In this document: piece by piece, positions 1 through 11,473 of the stretch
Numbering within the stretch: the first letter of the stretch is position 1
Layout: each line of letters begins with the position of its first letter
Assembly: GCA_905221605.1 (NCBI GenBank)
Contig: CAJNDS010002483.1
Span: forward strand, 5,001 to 69,000
Origin: Symbiodinium natans
Lineage: Eukaryota; Sar; Dinophyceae; Suessiales; Symbiodiniaceae
DNA length: 64,000 bases
Direction: 5' to 3'
The notes under the pieces: generated by a model
The model's database searches: none
What the model saw: the letters and a program-made list of their open reading frames with translations, nothing else
What the model was told of the DNA's origin: nothing
Program-made: the position numbers and the translations under genes

Positions 1-17
1 CGAGGGCCTATAGGGTG

Positions 18-92
18 AACCCTAAACCCTAAACCCTAAACCCTAAACCCTAAACCCTAAACCCTAAACCCTAAACCCTAAACCCTAAACCC
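18..92. repeat. CCCTAAA telomere-type array
   Basis: About ten near-perfect copies of CCCTAAA. This is the telomere repeat of plants, many green algae and dinoflagellates, but it sits next to non-telomeric sequence on both sides and in the window as a whole it is interstitial. Confidence 0.95.
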
Positions 93-453
93 CAAATTGA
101 GGGCTTTGGGGTTGGAGTTGAGAGAGTAGGGCCCGAGCTTCAACAAGCACGTAAGGTTGCAGCAAGCTCACTGACCCAACTTGCAGTAGCAGGACTTGGC
201 TTAGGGTTTAGGGTTTAAGGGTTAAGGGTTAAGGGTTTAGGGTTTAGGGTTTAGGGTTTAGGGTTTAAGAAAGGGCACAGGCCCAACGAGTCTCATCCCG
301 TCATGCTCGGAACTCGACAGCCCAGACCCCTAAACCCTAAACCCCAAACCCTACACTCCTCTGTCCCAACCTTCCTAACCCCTAAGCCCTAAACCCCAAG
401 GCACCAGCTTATCCACTCAACGGAATCACGAAGGATTTAGGGATCAGAGAATA

Positions 454-561
454 TTAGGGCACAAGAGCAGGCTAGAAATAAAAAGGGTCTTTGGTTTAAG
501 AGGGCTTAGAAGGGAACCTGACCACTAAAACAAGGGAATAACGGCCTACTCCGTGCCCTAG
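454..561. mobile_element. MITE-C copy 1 (complete, 108 bp)
   Basis: The left end TTAGGGCACAAGAGCAGGC and the right end GGCCTACTCCGTGCCCTAG are imperfect inverted repeats. The interior shows the family signature: AATAAAAAGGG near the left end, AAGGGAACCT in the middle and AAGGGAATAA before the right end. Both termini carry GGGCAC where other copies have GACCC, so the two ends have changed together. No coding capacity. Confidence 0.7.
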
Positions 562-589
562 CCCTAAACCCAAAAAAACCTTTAAGCTT

Positions 590-663
590 TTAAACCCTAA
601 ACCCTAAACCCTAAACCCTAAACCCTAAACCCTAAACCCTAAACCCTAAACCCTAAACCCTAA
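590..663. repeat. CCCTAAA telomere-type array
   Basis: Ten consecutive, nearly perfect CCCTAAA heptamers. Confidence 0.95.
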
Positions 664-852
664 GACCCGGAGTCCTCGTTTGGGCTTCCGGAAAATCCTT
701 GCTAACATAAACCGGGTTCTGGAGGGCTCGTCTAGGTTCCTGAGCGCTCTCCTGAGTGGGCTTAGGGTTTAGGTTTCAGGGGTTTAGGCTTTAGGGCTTA
801 GGGTTAGGGTTTGGGGTTTAGGGTTTCGGGTTAAAGTTACATCCTAAACCCT

Positions 853-930
853 ACTACGCCCTAAACCCTAAACCCTAAACCCTAAACCCTAAACCCTAAA
901 CCCTAAACCCTAAACCCTAAACCCTAAATC
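853..930. repeat. CCCTAAA telomere-type array
   Basis: About eleven CCCTAAA heptamers. A GC-rich unique island follows (930-1015) in which I recognise nothing. Confidence 0.93.
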
Positions 931-1199
931 CAAACTCCCGCAAGCCTTGCCGCCGCATCGTCGAGGCCGCAGTCGAAAGCCCGAAGGCGGTCCACGCGCA
1001 CGCTGAAGTCGCCTGGGTTTGGGGTGTAAGGTTTAGGGTTTAGGGTGTAGGGTGTAGGGTTTAGGGGTTTAGGGTTTAGGGTGTAGGGTTTGGGGTTTAA
1101 GGTTTAGGGTTTATAGGGTTTATGGTTTGTGGTCTGGGCTGGGATTTAAGCGGTTTCGGAGAGGTTTCCGGGGGGGCTTTGGGGTTGAAGGGGGTTTTT

Positions 1200-1365
1200 G
1201 AGGGTTTTGGGAGCTTTGTTGTTTTTTTTTTGGGGGGGGGGGGGGCTGGGGGGGTCTTTTGGGGTGTCGGGGATTTGGGGGGCTTTTGGGGCTTTTGGGG
1301 GTTTTGGGGGTTTTGGGGGTTTTGGGGGTTTTGGGGGTTTTGGGTCCTTTGGGGGTTTTGGTTTG
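1200..1365. repeat. G-rich variant array (TTTTGGGGG)
   Basis: A stretch made of T3-8 and G4-12 runs, ending in about six copies of TTTTGGGGG. It is a strongly G-quadruplex-prone derivative of the heptamer theme. The open frames across it (all Gly, Val, Phe, Trp, Leu) are composition artefacts. Confidence 0.8.
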
Positions 1366-1651
1366 GGGGTTTAGGGTTGCAGGGGCTTGGCGTTTAGGGT
1401 TTGGAGCATTTGGAGCTTTTGTTTTCCGAAGTATGATAAGCTTTGCATCTGAAGTCTTATAGGCTCTTATAGTGTTTCAGTGGATTGAGGTTTATACGAG
1501 TCTTACACGAGGTCTCATTGGGGCCTACAGATAGGGTTTCATCGGGTTTGAAGAGGAGTGTTATGGGGTGTGAGGAGGGGAGTGAGAGGATTAGGAGAGC
1601 CTCTTTACAGAATTGAAAGAAAGGATGGGATCCGAAGAGTGCTTTCACAGG

Positions 1652-1756
1652 GTTTAAGTTTAGGGTTTAGGGTCTAGGGTTTAGGGTTTAGGGTTTAGGG
1701 TTGAGGGTTGAGGGTTTAGGGTTTAGGGTTTAGGGTTTAGGGTCTAGGGTGTAGGG
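1652..1756. repeat. TTTAGGG telomere-type array
   Basis: About fourteen heptamers in TTTAGGG orientation with a few TTGAGGG and TCTAGGG variants. Confidence 0.92.
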
Positions 1757-2107
1757 GTGCTAAAAAGGGTCCGGAGTCCAAGGTTTAAGCAGGGCTTTGG
1801 GCTGCGTTAGGCTTCTACATGCAGGCTTAGAATGTATAGCCTACGTCCCCAAAACAGCGTCCTTGAGAGGGCTCTTTCACATCTCTGAAAGTTCATAAGC
1901 CCCGTAGAGCCATCGAAAATACCCCAAAAGCCATCTGCCCCCTAAACCCCCCCCGAGTCTGAGGCCCTAATGCTCCGAAAGCCCACAGCCCTAAACCCTA
2001 AACCCTAAACCCCAAACCCGAAACCCGAAACCCGAAACCCAAAACCCAAAACCCAAAACCCAAAACCCTAAACCCTAAACCCTAAACCCACCCCTGCCGC
2101 CCCCACA

Positions 2108-2187
2108 CTTGCGCCGGGTGGCGGAAGATGCCAAAAAGTACTTCCAAGCCCGAGGCGGACCAGATCACCTGAGGCGTGCGATTCTAT
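2108..2187 (+). other. Candidate short exon, plus strand
   Basis: A unique GC-rich island between two heptamer arrays reads LRRVAEDAKKYFQARGG and then PDHLRRAIL before a stop. The composition is protein-like and unlike the repeats. No clear acceptor or donor was fixed, and the family is not recognised. It could be one exon of a gene whose introns hold the arrays, or chance. Confidence 0.2.
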
Positions 2188-2490
2188 AGAGGGGTTAGGG
2201 TTTAGGGTTTAGGGTTTAGGGTTTAGGGTTTTAAGGTTTAGGGCTTACTGCTTTAGTAAACTTACTGCGTGTTCAAGGAGACTGTGTTTGAACGAAACTA
2301 AGGCTATGAATCCTGAGCCCCAAGCAGCGCAGGGTGTAGGGTTCAAACGTGCCCTTAAACCCTACACCCTGACCCCTAAACCCTGAACCCTACACCCTGA
2401 ACCCTAAACGCCCTAAACCCCAAACCCTAAACCCTAAACCTTAAACCCTAAACCCTAAACCCTGAACCCCGAGGTGAAAGCACTGCCCAC

Positions 2491-2517
2491 CTTGGACACA
2501 TCCACCTGGCTGAAGAC
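2491..2517 (-). other. Candidate 27-nt micro-exon, minus strand
   Basis: On the minus strand a pyrimidine-rich tract ending CCCAG precedes nine codons reading VFSQVDVSK, followed by a good donor AAG|GTGGGC. Both splice signals are close to consensus, but the exon is so short that chance cannot be excluded. Confidence 0.3.
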
Positions 2518-3237
2518 CTGGGCCGCAGAGGGTGCAGATCTAGCTGGCTTACCTTCTAGCTGGCATAGGGTTTAGGGTTTAGGGTTTGGGGTTTGGGGTT
2601 TGGGGTTTGGGGTTTGGGGTTTAGGGTTTAGGGTTTAGTGTCTAGGGTCTAGGGTTGAGGGTTTAGGGTCTAGGGGTTAGGGGCTTTTAAGGGTTTTTTG
2701 GGGGCTTGATTAGGGTCTGGGGCTTAGGGTGTTTTAAAGGGTTGCTTTTAGGGTTGAGGGCTTCGGGTTTAGGGCTTCCTCATGTCGCGGCACCGTGCAG
2801 TTCTGTTGCCGTGTGTCGAATCCGCCTTACAACAAGATTGGATTTAGGGTTTAGGGTTTAGGGTGTAGGGTTGAGGGTTTAGGGGTTACGGTGTTTTTGT
2901 TCGTCTCTTTTAGGGTTTGGAGTTTGGAGTTTAGGGTTTGTAGCATGCGCTGGATTACTCTTGCTGCGGCTCTAACAGGGAGCTAGGCCCTAAAAAGTGC
3001 GTTAAGGGGAACTTTATTGGGCACCTGTGATCCATTTCGCTACCACGAAACGGTCAGGTTTCGTATCGCCCGAACCTTTGTGTTGGCACCCTCAACAACC
3101 CTTGAAAAACCCGAAGGCCAAAACCCCCGCCAAGCAGCGACAGAGCCGGCAGGGTAGCTGGCCAACCTCGTTGGGCAGCGCCAGGAAAAGCAAACCGCAT
3201 CATGGGCAACAGGGTTTAGGGTTTAGGGTTGCCAGGG

Positions 3238-3312
3238 TGGCCAGGTTGCAGGGTTTCCAGGGTTTCCAGGGTTTCCAGGGTTTCCAGGGTTTCCAGGGTT
3301 TCCAGGGTGTTT
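3238..3312. repeat. TTTCCAGGG variant array
   Basis: Seven to eight tandem copies of TTTCCAGGG, a 9-bp derivative of TTTAGGG, followed by degenerate CTTATAGGG and CTTATAGAA copies to about 3400. Confidence 0.85.
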
Positions 3313-4410
3313 AGGGTTTCTAGAACTTCTAGGGCTTATAGAACTTATAGAACTTACAGGGCTTATAGGGTTTATAGAACTTATAGGGTTTTATAGATAG
3401 GGTTTAGGGCAGCCAGGCAGCACTGCCCGCAGCTTCTCCAAGAACTGGCCAGCCTTCCATGCCTCATCTTTGAAGGAGGCCTCCCGGGCGAGAGGAGGGG
3501 AGGGGGGCATTTCAGGGAACAATGTTGGCAGTCGGCCCTGAAACGAAGCCCAAACCCCAAACCCTAAACCCTAAACTTTAAACCCTAAACCCAAAACCCT
3601 ATACCCTAACCAGTAGTGTGTGTGTGTGTGTGTGAGAGAGAATCAGCTTACCAAAGGCTCCCGCAACCACCAGGAGCTCCCAGAGTAGAAAGCTTGGGTT
3701 CGTTGGCTTAGGGTTTAGGGGGTGAAGGGGGTTAGGGGGTCAGTCGGTCAGGGGGTTAGGGGTTGGGGGGTTCAGGGTTTAGGGTTTAGGGTTGTTTAGG
3801 GTTCAGGGCTTAGGGGGTTTGGGGGTTTAGGGTTTAGGACTTAGGGGGTTTGGGGGTTTAGGGTTTAGGACTTAGGGGGTTTAGGGTTTGGGGTCTAGGG
3901 CTTGTGGCTTGGCTCCCGGGGATTTAGGGTGAGAGCTGCCCCAAAACCCTCGGTAGAACTCGCTGAGTACCAAGTGAACCTTAGGGTTTGGGGTTTAGGG
4001 TTTGGGGTTTAGGGTTTGGGGTTTAGGGTTTCGGGTTTAGGGTTTCGGGTTTAGGGTCCAGGGGCCATCGAGTTTCGACGCGCCTCGCCGCGGTTTGGCA
4101 ATCCTGAGACAGCCCCGCAAAATGTCTGCCCTCCAAGGCTACGCGCCCTCAACCCCAAACCTTAAACCCGAAACCTTAGACCCTAAACCCGAAACCCTAA
4201 AACCCTAAGAATGCGCACCCCAAACCCCTCAACTTGAACCGAAACCCCAAACACTAAACAACCTAAACCAAACAGCCTAACCCCAAAAAATGAGCACGAG
4301 TCCTAGTGACACTAAACCCTGAACCCCAAACCCTAAACAACCTAAGACCCCAAGCAGCCTAAACAACATAAACTCCAAACAACCTGCACCCCTACACCCC
4401 CGAAAAAACA

Positions 4411-4526
4411 CTAGACCCAAGAACAACCATGAATTGAAAGCGGTACCCTTTTTGGTTTTAAAGGTGCTAATAAAGGGAAGCCAAAACCCAATAAAATAAG
4501 GAATAAGGGCCTGCTCTGGGTCCTAG
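4411..4526. mobile_element. MITE-C copy 2 (complete, 116 bp)
   Basis: Left end CTAGACCCAAGAACAACC, right end GGCCTGCTCTGGGTCCTAG; the two are imperfect inverted repeats. The interior has the family blocks ACCCTTTTTGGTTTTAAAGG and GGAATAAGGGCC. Confidence 0.75.
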
Positions 4527-5469
4527 TATCCCTAAACCCTCAGCCCGAAACCCTAAACACTAAACCCTAGGAACCCGAGCAACCCCAAAGCCTAAAGCCG
4601 AGGTTTGGAACACCAGCGAAGCCCAGACGCCGTAGAGCGTACTGCGCGGCAGCCCCACAGCGGCCAGCGAACGGCTGGGGTCTGGTGGGGCTTGGAGTGC
4701 CATGGCCCTCCGGACAGGGTTTGCCCCTAAAACCTAAACCCTAAACAGTTCTGGGGATTCAGGGTTTAGGGTTCAGGGTTTAGGGTTTGGGGTTGAGGGT
4801 TGAGGGTTTAGGGTTTCAGGACTTAAGGGTTTAGGGTTGAGGGCGTTTGGGACTTAGGGCCTTGTAGGCTTCCCAAAGGGTCCCTACAGCAACTGCTCAG
4901 GCACCGGTGTGACTAAACCCTAAACCCTAAATCCTTTTCGGTTCACGGCTCTGGGAAGAAGGCCTTTCATGTCTTAGGAAAGTGCGTGGCTGTAGGGTTT
5001 AGGGTTCGGGCAGGCCCTCTAAACCCTGAATCCTAACTGTGCAATGCCACGATGGTTTGGGGCTTAAGGTTCTAACCCGAGGCTATCCACCGCCCCCCCC
5101 CCCCCCCATAAACGCAAGAGCCTGAGCCCTGAGCTCTGAACAGCGAAGCTGCGCGTGAGTGAGCGCAGGTTTGCGCCGGCCGCGTGGCAGGTCAAACGGT
5201 TGGTGAGACACCGTGGCGTCTGCAAGGTTTCAAGATTTCGGGGAGTTGGGGCTTCGGACTTGCGGTTTAGGGGCGAAGCTAAGAATAAATAAGGTGTCAG
5301 GATTGTGTGTCATTGGTAGTTGTTAGATGCCGCAGGCGCTTTGGGTTTTTGGGTTCAAAATACCCCCAAAACCCTAAACTCCACACCATTAATAGTAAAC
5401 CCTAAATGCCTAAACTTGAAACAAAGGACTCCGAAACTCAGGAGGGGTGTCGGTAGGCATGGAGTAGGA

Positions 5470-5574
5470 CATGTATATGATATGTATATTACAAATCTAT
5501 ATGTATATGTGCATTTATATACACTCATATATATATATATATATATATATAAGAGAAATGTATATACATGTGTG

Positions 5575-5626
<52 letters not shown>

Positions 5627-5680
5627 CATACACATATATATATATATATATATACATATCGAGAGAGAGAGAGAGGGAGC
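5470..5680. repeat. Compound microsatellite (TA, TATACA, GA)
   Basis: Consecutive runs of (TA)n, (CATATA)n, (TA)n and (GA)n. Long Ile/Tyr- or Met/Tyr-rich open frames across it on both strands are artefacts of the dinucleotide runs. Confidence 0.95.
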
Positions 5681-5819
5681 GAGATATTAGATTGTTTATA
5701 TTTTACTATATTCTTCTGTGGACATATATGCAGCCCGCATCGCCGAGGCAGCGTTGCTCCAAGCTGGGGCTTTGCTGACGATGCAAGGCAACGCCTGGGT
5801 GAGATTTGAAAAGCAAGAT

Positions 5820-6050
5820 GTTTAGGGTTAGGGTTTAGGGTTTAGGGTTTGGGGTTTAGGGTTTAGGGTTTAGGGTTTAGGGTTTAGGGTTTGGGGTTTG
5901 GGGTTTGGGGTTTGGGGTTTAGGGTTTAGGGTTTAGGGTTTAGGGTTTAGGGTTTAGGGTTTAGGGTTTAGGGTTTAGGGTTTGGGGTGTAGGGTTGTAG
6001 GGTTGTGGGGTCGTGGGGTTGTAGGGTTGTGGGCTTGTGGGGTTGTAGCA
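5820..6050. repeat. TTTAGGG/TTTGGGG array
   Basis: About 25 heptamers, mainly TTTAGGG with a block of TTTGGGG, fading rightward into a GTAGGGTTGTGGGG variant. One of the longest arrays in the left part. Confidence 0.93.
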
Positions 6051-6438
6051 TACTTTGTCTGGGGGCGTGAGGTCCGTTCTGTGGGGCTTAGACGCATTGC
6101 TTGGGGTTCAGGATATATGATATCGGCTCCCTAAACCCTAAACCCAATATCTAAACCCTAAACCTAAATAGGCAAGTTCTGTTTCAAGCTTCAGGGCCGA
6201 ACCCAGCCCAAACCCTATACGCCCGCAACCCTATGGGCCCCTTTAAAAGCCCTCGAAGGACCCCTTCAGAGGTGGGGAGTGTGGCCGCAGAAAGTCACAG
6301 AAGTGCAGAACCTGGAGGCAAGTTCGATTTTTTTGGGGCTTATAGGTGTTAACGCTTTCTGGCTATCGATGGCGTTAGGGCACCTTCCGGGCTTGTGGAG
6401 TTCTCCTTAGGATTTAGGGTTAGTGGCTGGGTTTGCAG

Positions 6439-6622
6439 ACCTGAAGCCTTGACACGCTTTTTTGGCGCCAATGACCGGGATGGTTCTCCTTGCGAGCCGC
6501 AGCCGCTGCTGACCAGCACCATTGGAAGGTTTAAGGTTTATGGTTCAGATTTTTCGGGTCTTGAACATCTAATTGAGACGATGCGTGCTGCAGTGATGCA
6601 CGGTGGGAACGACTTATGCTGA
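6439..6622 (+). CDS. Candidate terminal exon, unknown protein
   Basis: A pyrimidine-poor but plausible acceptor, GGGTTTGCAG, lies next to a degenerate heptamer and opens a frame of about 60 codons ending in TGA. It reads PEALTRFFGANDRDGSP, then KVYGSDFSGLEHLIETM and so on, with ordinary protein composition. No family is recognised. It may be the last exon of a plus-strand gene or a gene fragment trapped among the arrays. Confidence 0.3.
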
Positions 6623-7330
6623 GGGCTGGCGAGCTGACGGACCAAGAGACTGCATGTGGCCCCCCAGCAATCCTTCCCATAAAAGAAACTCAATTTCACA
6701 GCGATGAATGCCTGGTGTTCTTATAATTCACTTTGGTCCGGCTATGGAGAGGCTGGAGGTATGGCGCCTTCTGCACCACGTTGCGCGATATTGCTGTACT
6801 AACAACCCATGCATGCAGCTCAGGTGGCACCTGGCATCTAAGGCGGACAAAAGGCACAACAGCCCAGCATTGGAGGCACAAAGCAGTATCTACTTAAGTA
6901 CATGCTTACTCGGATCTGTGCCAGACATGCCGAGGGCTGCGTGCACTGCAAGTCCTAGCCAAAATCTCGAACATCCTGGCCCGGGCACAAGAGGGCACGG
7001 AAGATTGTCGGATGTGCCGTCTGTGCACACTTGGCCGTTCTCCCTCTTCAGGCAAGATAGCTACAACCATGCGCCTGCAACCTGGGGAATACTCTACGGG
7101 CTTCGGAATGTGTAAGATGCCGGGCTCTATAGGGTTCTGTTCGGAATGCTCTGGGGATTTGAGGCTTCAGGCGTTGTCATATGTAAGGCGCACATCAATG
7201 CAGGGGCTCGGGATCAAACTTGCTTGAGACACCATGGAGCAAGGCGGAGACAGAAAGGCCCGCAGGATCGTTCGACTGAAACGATGCAGCCTTTCAGGCG
7301 ACCACCAAGAGCTGAATTCTCGCAACCCCG
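6623..7330. other. Unique island, nothing recognised
   Basis: About 700 bp without heptamers. Open frames exist on both strands. The plus frame 6708-7115 is the longest (135 codons) but looks like a chance reading, and 7012-7227 in another frame is no better. No family, splice structure or RNA gene could be supported. Confidence 0.4.
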
Positions 7331-7525
7331 GAAGCCTAAGCCCTAAACCCTAAACCTTAGACCCTATACCCTATACCCTTAAATCCTAACCCTAAACCCT
7401 GACCCTAAACTGACGTAGGGCCCTTGCTTCCGACGAAAAGCTCATCAAAGGTTGGCGACCCTAGTACATCCCTCCATGGTATACTACCCTCGATGGTGCT
7501 GAGCTCTTGAGGGTTCATCCACCAT

Positions 7526-7986
7526 AAACCCTAAACCCTAAACCCTAAACCCTAAACCCTAAACCCTGAACCCTAAACCCTAAACCCTAAACCCTAAACC
7601 CTAAACCCTGCAGAGTCAATCCTGGTAGGCCGCCTCCGTGTCAGGGATGCTTGGCTCCTCCTGGCTTCCACGGCGCCCCACCAGGCTGCGACGCAGGGCC
7701 TTCAGGGGACTCCTTACAACCTAAGCCGTTTAGGGTTTAGGGTTTAGGGTTTAGGGTTTAGGGTTTAGGGTTTAGGGTTTAGGGTTTAGGGTTTAGGGTG
7801 TAGAGTTTAGGAAACCAAGGCTTCTAAATCCTTACGAGCCCTGGGCTTCTGAAGACCCGAGCCTTCAAGCGAGCGTCTTATCAGCTACTGTGGAATGAGT
7901 TTCGTCCTCAGGCTTCACCCTAAACCCTAAACCCTAAACCCTGAACCCTAAACCCTAAACCCTAAACACCTAAACCCTAAACCCTC
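7526..7986. repeat. Heptamer arrays in alternating orientation
   Basis: CCCTAAA at 7526-7610, TTTAGGG at 7728-7812 and CCCTAAA again at 7917-7986, separated by 100-bp unique islands. This is the typical inverted arrangement of the territory. Confidence 0.92.
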
Positions 7987-8415
7987 CTTTAAGTGTTTAT
8001 TTAAGGCCTTCTTTGCGAGTCCTTTTGACTGGATGGCAGGCGGGGGCACCAAGACCTCCACAGGTACGTCCGGATCCTGGGCTCCCACACCGAGGCGTTT
8101 AAAAGGTTTAGGGTTACAAGGGTTTAGGCTTAGGGTTTAGGGTGTAGGGTTTAGGGTTGTGGGTTTCTGTACCAAGGCTTCTAGGAGGTAGAAGACGTTT
8201 CTGCAAGGCTTCTAGAGCGGCTTGGTAGCCACTTGAGCAGAAGCTACCATGATAGAATGGCATAGTGACACTACACTGGTATATGTTCCGATGAGGTGAG
8301 AACTGGCCCGCAGATGCTTACGGCAGCAGATGTTCTAGGATGGCCCTTAAAGCCCCCTAAAAATATTCTCTTAAACCCAAAAAGGGGAAATATTTAACAT
8401 ATCGCAAGGGCCTAC

Positions 8416-10527
8416 CTTGTGTTTACAGCAGCTGTTGAACCGAAGCTCGAAGGCCAACTTCAAGACGCTCACGGGCACGGGACTGAGCTCAATGCTGGTC
8501 AGCCGGGTTGGCATGTTTTGCACCAATACCTCCTGACCGATTTCGAGCTTGCCAGCTAGTACCTGGCAGGGAGGGGGGGGATCTGGTTCTGATTGAAATC
8601 AGGGACCGATGAGAGTAATGTAATGACACTGAGACACTGGCTGTATTGAAAGTTTCATATGATACTTAGCTTGGGAGACGATACTAGCTGGCATGGCTAG
8701 TAAGAGCTGAAGCAAAAGGCGAGCTGCCACGTCCCCGGTTGGCAGCGCAATGCGATGATCCGGGGTTACCTGCAGGACGGCGCCGCCCGCCCGCAAGATC
8801 AAGGTCTTCTCTGCCCGGTGGAGTTCTGGAACCTTTCGCACCTTGGCGGGACTGGTTTAGGGTTTAGGGTTAAGGGTTTAGGGTCCCCCCAAAAAAGGAT
8901 TTCTTTAGACGCGCACCTAGCGAATGAGGAGACGGATGAAGTCCTGGCTCGAACCGTTGATCCGGCCAGACTTCGTAGGAAGCTGGCGCTTAGAAACATG
9001 CGACAACATCGTAAAGCAGGAAAGTGACGCGGATCGCGCTGCCGTCGGCCGCCGTGATCTTGCAGCCTTCGTAAAGGTCGAAGCCCTGTATGTACGTTCG
9101 CTTGTCCTCTGCGAGGAAAAGAGACTCTTGGAGGTAGCAGCAGGGCTCCGGGCTGTCAGTGCCGCCTGGGGATTGTTCCACATGTCTTGATTACATTGAG
9201 CTCTTGCGGTAACAACCCACTAACTACAAGAAGGCTGAGTTTACCCCAAAATGTGAAACAACTCAACCTCACCTGCAGAGATCTTTGAGGAGTTCGCCAC
9301 CAGTGCTTCAGCTGTGCTTACTTCCATCCAGGAGGTATGACTCCAAACCTCGCTGGCATCGTCAGCCGCCCGCGTCGCGAGCTGCTCGGCCGGATGTGTT
9401 GCGCCCTCCTTAACCGCACCCGCAGCGCTTGCTTCCTGCTTCCTGAGGCCTAGCTGACCCTCCTTCATGACATCCAGGTGCTCCCGCATGAGTTCCTTGA
9501 ACTCTCGCAAGGCTTCAGCCAGCTGATCCGCCAGCTGCGTCACAATCTGCTCGGCTCTATGTGTTGCGCCCACAGCCCCACTTGGAGCATTTGCGGCCTG
9601 CTCGCTCCGATCCTTCATGGCATCCAGCTCCTCGACCATGTCTTCATTCGGCTGATGTAGCACTTTGCCCTGTTCCCGGGCTCGTCTCTTGGAGCACCCC
9701 ACTGTCACCCCCCAGAAGCAGAAGAGCAGCAACAGGAAAGAGATCAGAAGTTGCCAGGGTCGCCAGTCCGCGGTCTCGTGGAGTTGAGAGTCTTGCGTGG
9801 CTTTCGTTCCTCTGGCCTCGGCGTTCTCCACTCTTGCCTGGCTCTCCTTGAGAAGCTGCTCTGCTCTCTTCACAGATGCCTCGAACCTGCTCAAGGCTTC
9901 CTGGGCTGTTGCCTGGCACTCCTCGAGACGCCTCTGCGCCCCTTCGGCCGTGGCCTCGGCCTCGGCCTTCTTCGCCTCCTCCCGGGCCTGGGCCTCGGCT
10001 CGCCGCGCCTCGAACTGCCGCTGTGCCCGGACCTTCTCCGCGCTCGCGCGCTGCTCTGCACAGACCCCCTTCTGCTGCTCCATCTCGGAGCGCACGGCCG
10101 CGGCCCAATGGTTACTCATGGCCCAAAGAGCTTGTCTGTAATTATCCACCTTTGGAGGCCCAACGAGCCGAAATGTTGCATACACAGCCTGCAGGATGCA
10201 GACTGCAGCCACTGCTGACTGTCGGGGCCAGCACTTACTGTCGGCCTCACGCAAATCCTCCGTGCAGTCGTATTTCTTTATAAGCTCTGTCGTCGGATGG
10301 GTTGCATCGTGAAAGTGATCTTTGAAGGCTTGGATGTGATTTATCATGTGTCGCACGTCCTTTTCCCAGCTGCCGTCCGCAAAGTCGCACCGGCACACCT
10401 CGGTCTCCCCGGACACGGGCTCCAGGAGCACCGCCGCAGCCACGAAGAGCCAAAGCGCCCCGCCGAATTTCCCAAGTCTTCTCTGTGAAGCCCCCTGGAC
10501 TCCCAGCACGTCCATGGCGCTTTGCAT
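8416..10527 (-). CDS. Membrane coiled-coil protein with Hint-like domain (4 exons seen)
   Basis: Exons on the minus strand: 10527-9273, 9165-9029, 8841-8731 and 8562-8416. All phases close (1, 0, 0), giving about 550 residues, and a donor AAG|GTAGGC at the end shows that more exons follow. Residues 1-40 are a signal-peptide-like segment; 60-135 a Cys-containing lumenal or extracellular part; 145-250 an Ala/Glu/Arg coiled coil; about 258-280 a membrane segment (LLISFLLLLFCFWGVTV); then a second helical region. Exons 2-4 encode a Hint-like fold: CCYLQESLFL, ADGSAI, the signature VTPDHRIALPTGD, then LEIGQEVLV and LKLAFELRF. Hint domains are autoprocessing folds (Hedgehog, inteins) and are frequent in dinoflagellates; whether this one cleaves is not visible. 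Intron 3 (8842-9028) holds CCCTAAA copies before its acceptor; its donor is atypical (CGC|GTCACT). The start is the first of two close Met codons. Confidence 0.72.
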
Positions 10528-11371
10528 GCCGCTTTTTTTCGGAAAGCCGGGCTTTGGCTACTGACTGCTGGGGTGCTGCACAGAGAGGACAAGCTGCAGA
10601 TACTGGGGTGGTTTAGGTCCAGTTTAGGTTTCAGAGGGATTTGTAGAGCTTTAGGCTTTAGGTAGTTCGCCCTCGCCTTCCCTTGACAACCGAAAACATG
10701 GAACTGACCGCTGCAGGGCTTTGGCCCTGTCGGGGCTATGTTTAGGTCTTAGGATTTGGCAGGGTGTTTGGAAGGCTGAGAGTGGAAGGATCTGAGGCCA
10801 ATGGGGGGAAGTTACGAAGTACCGGTGCCATGGCTGTTCAGCTCCATCAAGTTTTGGCTGTTGGGTAACTAGTCACGACACCAGCCAGCAGAAGAAAACC
10901 GAGCTTTGCTTAGAACCTACAAACCCTAAACCCTAAACCCTACAAATGCGCTGGCTCACTCTGAAGCAGATGGGCCCTTGGGTTGAGGGAACACATTAGC
11001 GTTTCCGAAACCTCCCCGCATGAACGTTAGCACGCGGGTTTAGGGTTTAGGGTTTAGGGTTTAGGACAGCGCCCATGCTGCAATGAAAGCCAACCCTACG
11101 ATGCGGAGGCGTAGCCATTATCTGCAAGGCCCCCGGCGCGAGCGGCGGGGAAGCTGCAGCAGCCCGGAGAAGAAGCACAGCTTTCAAAAACAGGCGAACT
11201 CTTGCCAAGTTTTGGTTTAGGGTTTAGGGTTTAGGGTTTAGGGTTTAGGGTTTAGGGTATAGGGTTTAGGCTTTAGGCTTTAGGGTTTGGGGTTTTGCTC
11301 CTATATTCATTAGTCGTGCTGCTGCTGTCAGTAAGTGCTCAAACAGGTCATGACGGAGCTCTTAACTTCTT
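10528..11371. other. Upstream flank of the Hint gene, heptamer islands
   Basis: No gene recognised. Short TTTAGGG arrays lie at 11037-11065 and 11212-11292. Nothing like a TATA box or other promoter element could be identified, as expected for dinoflagellates. Confidence 0.6.
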
Positions 11372-11473
11372 CTAGGCCCAGGAGTAAAACTTGTACCCTT
11401 TCTAGTTTAACGGGGCTTTATAAGAAAACCTAAACCCTAAAAAACGGGAGTAGGGGCCTACTCTGGGTCTTAG
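11372..11473. mobile_element. MITE-C copy 3 (102 bp)
   Basis: Left end CTAGGCCCAGGAGTAAAAC, right end GGCCTACTCTGGGTCTTAG. The interior contains ACCTAAACCCTAAAAAACGG, that is, a telomere-like CCTAAACCC inside the element itself. Confidence 0.75.

Larger units (their letters stand above)
1..5300. repeat. Interstitial telomere-heptamer territory, block 1
   Basis: About half of this stretch is TTTAGGG or CCCTAAA arrays, mostly 40-110 bp long and switching orientation many times (for example CCCTAAA at 18-92, 590-663 and 853-930; TTTAGGG at 202-267, 1652-1756 and 2193-2250; mixed variants at 1016-1125, 1987-2090, 2347-2470 and 2568-2680). Between the arrays are unique islands of 60-400 bp. Those with something visible are listed separately. 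In 1396-1651, 1757-1985, 2690-3230 and 4530-5300 I see only degenerate heptamers and unrecognised sequence. Heptamer orientation flips argue against a chromosome end. Confidence 0.85.

Noticed and set aside
1-930. True chromosome end (telomere) at the left edge
   Set aside because: Arrays are short, switch orientation repeatedly and are separated by unique islands; the same pattern occurs throughout the window.
1122-1462. Gly/Phe/Trp-rich small proteins
   Set aside because: Artefacts of TTTTGGGGG repeats.
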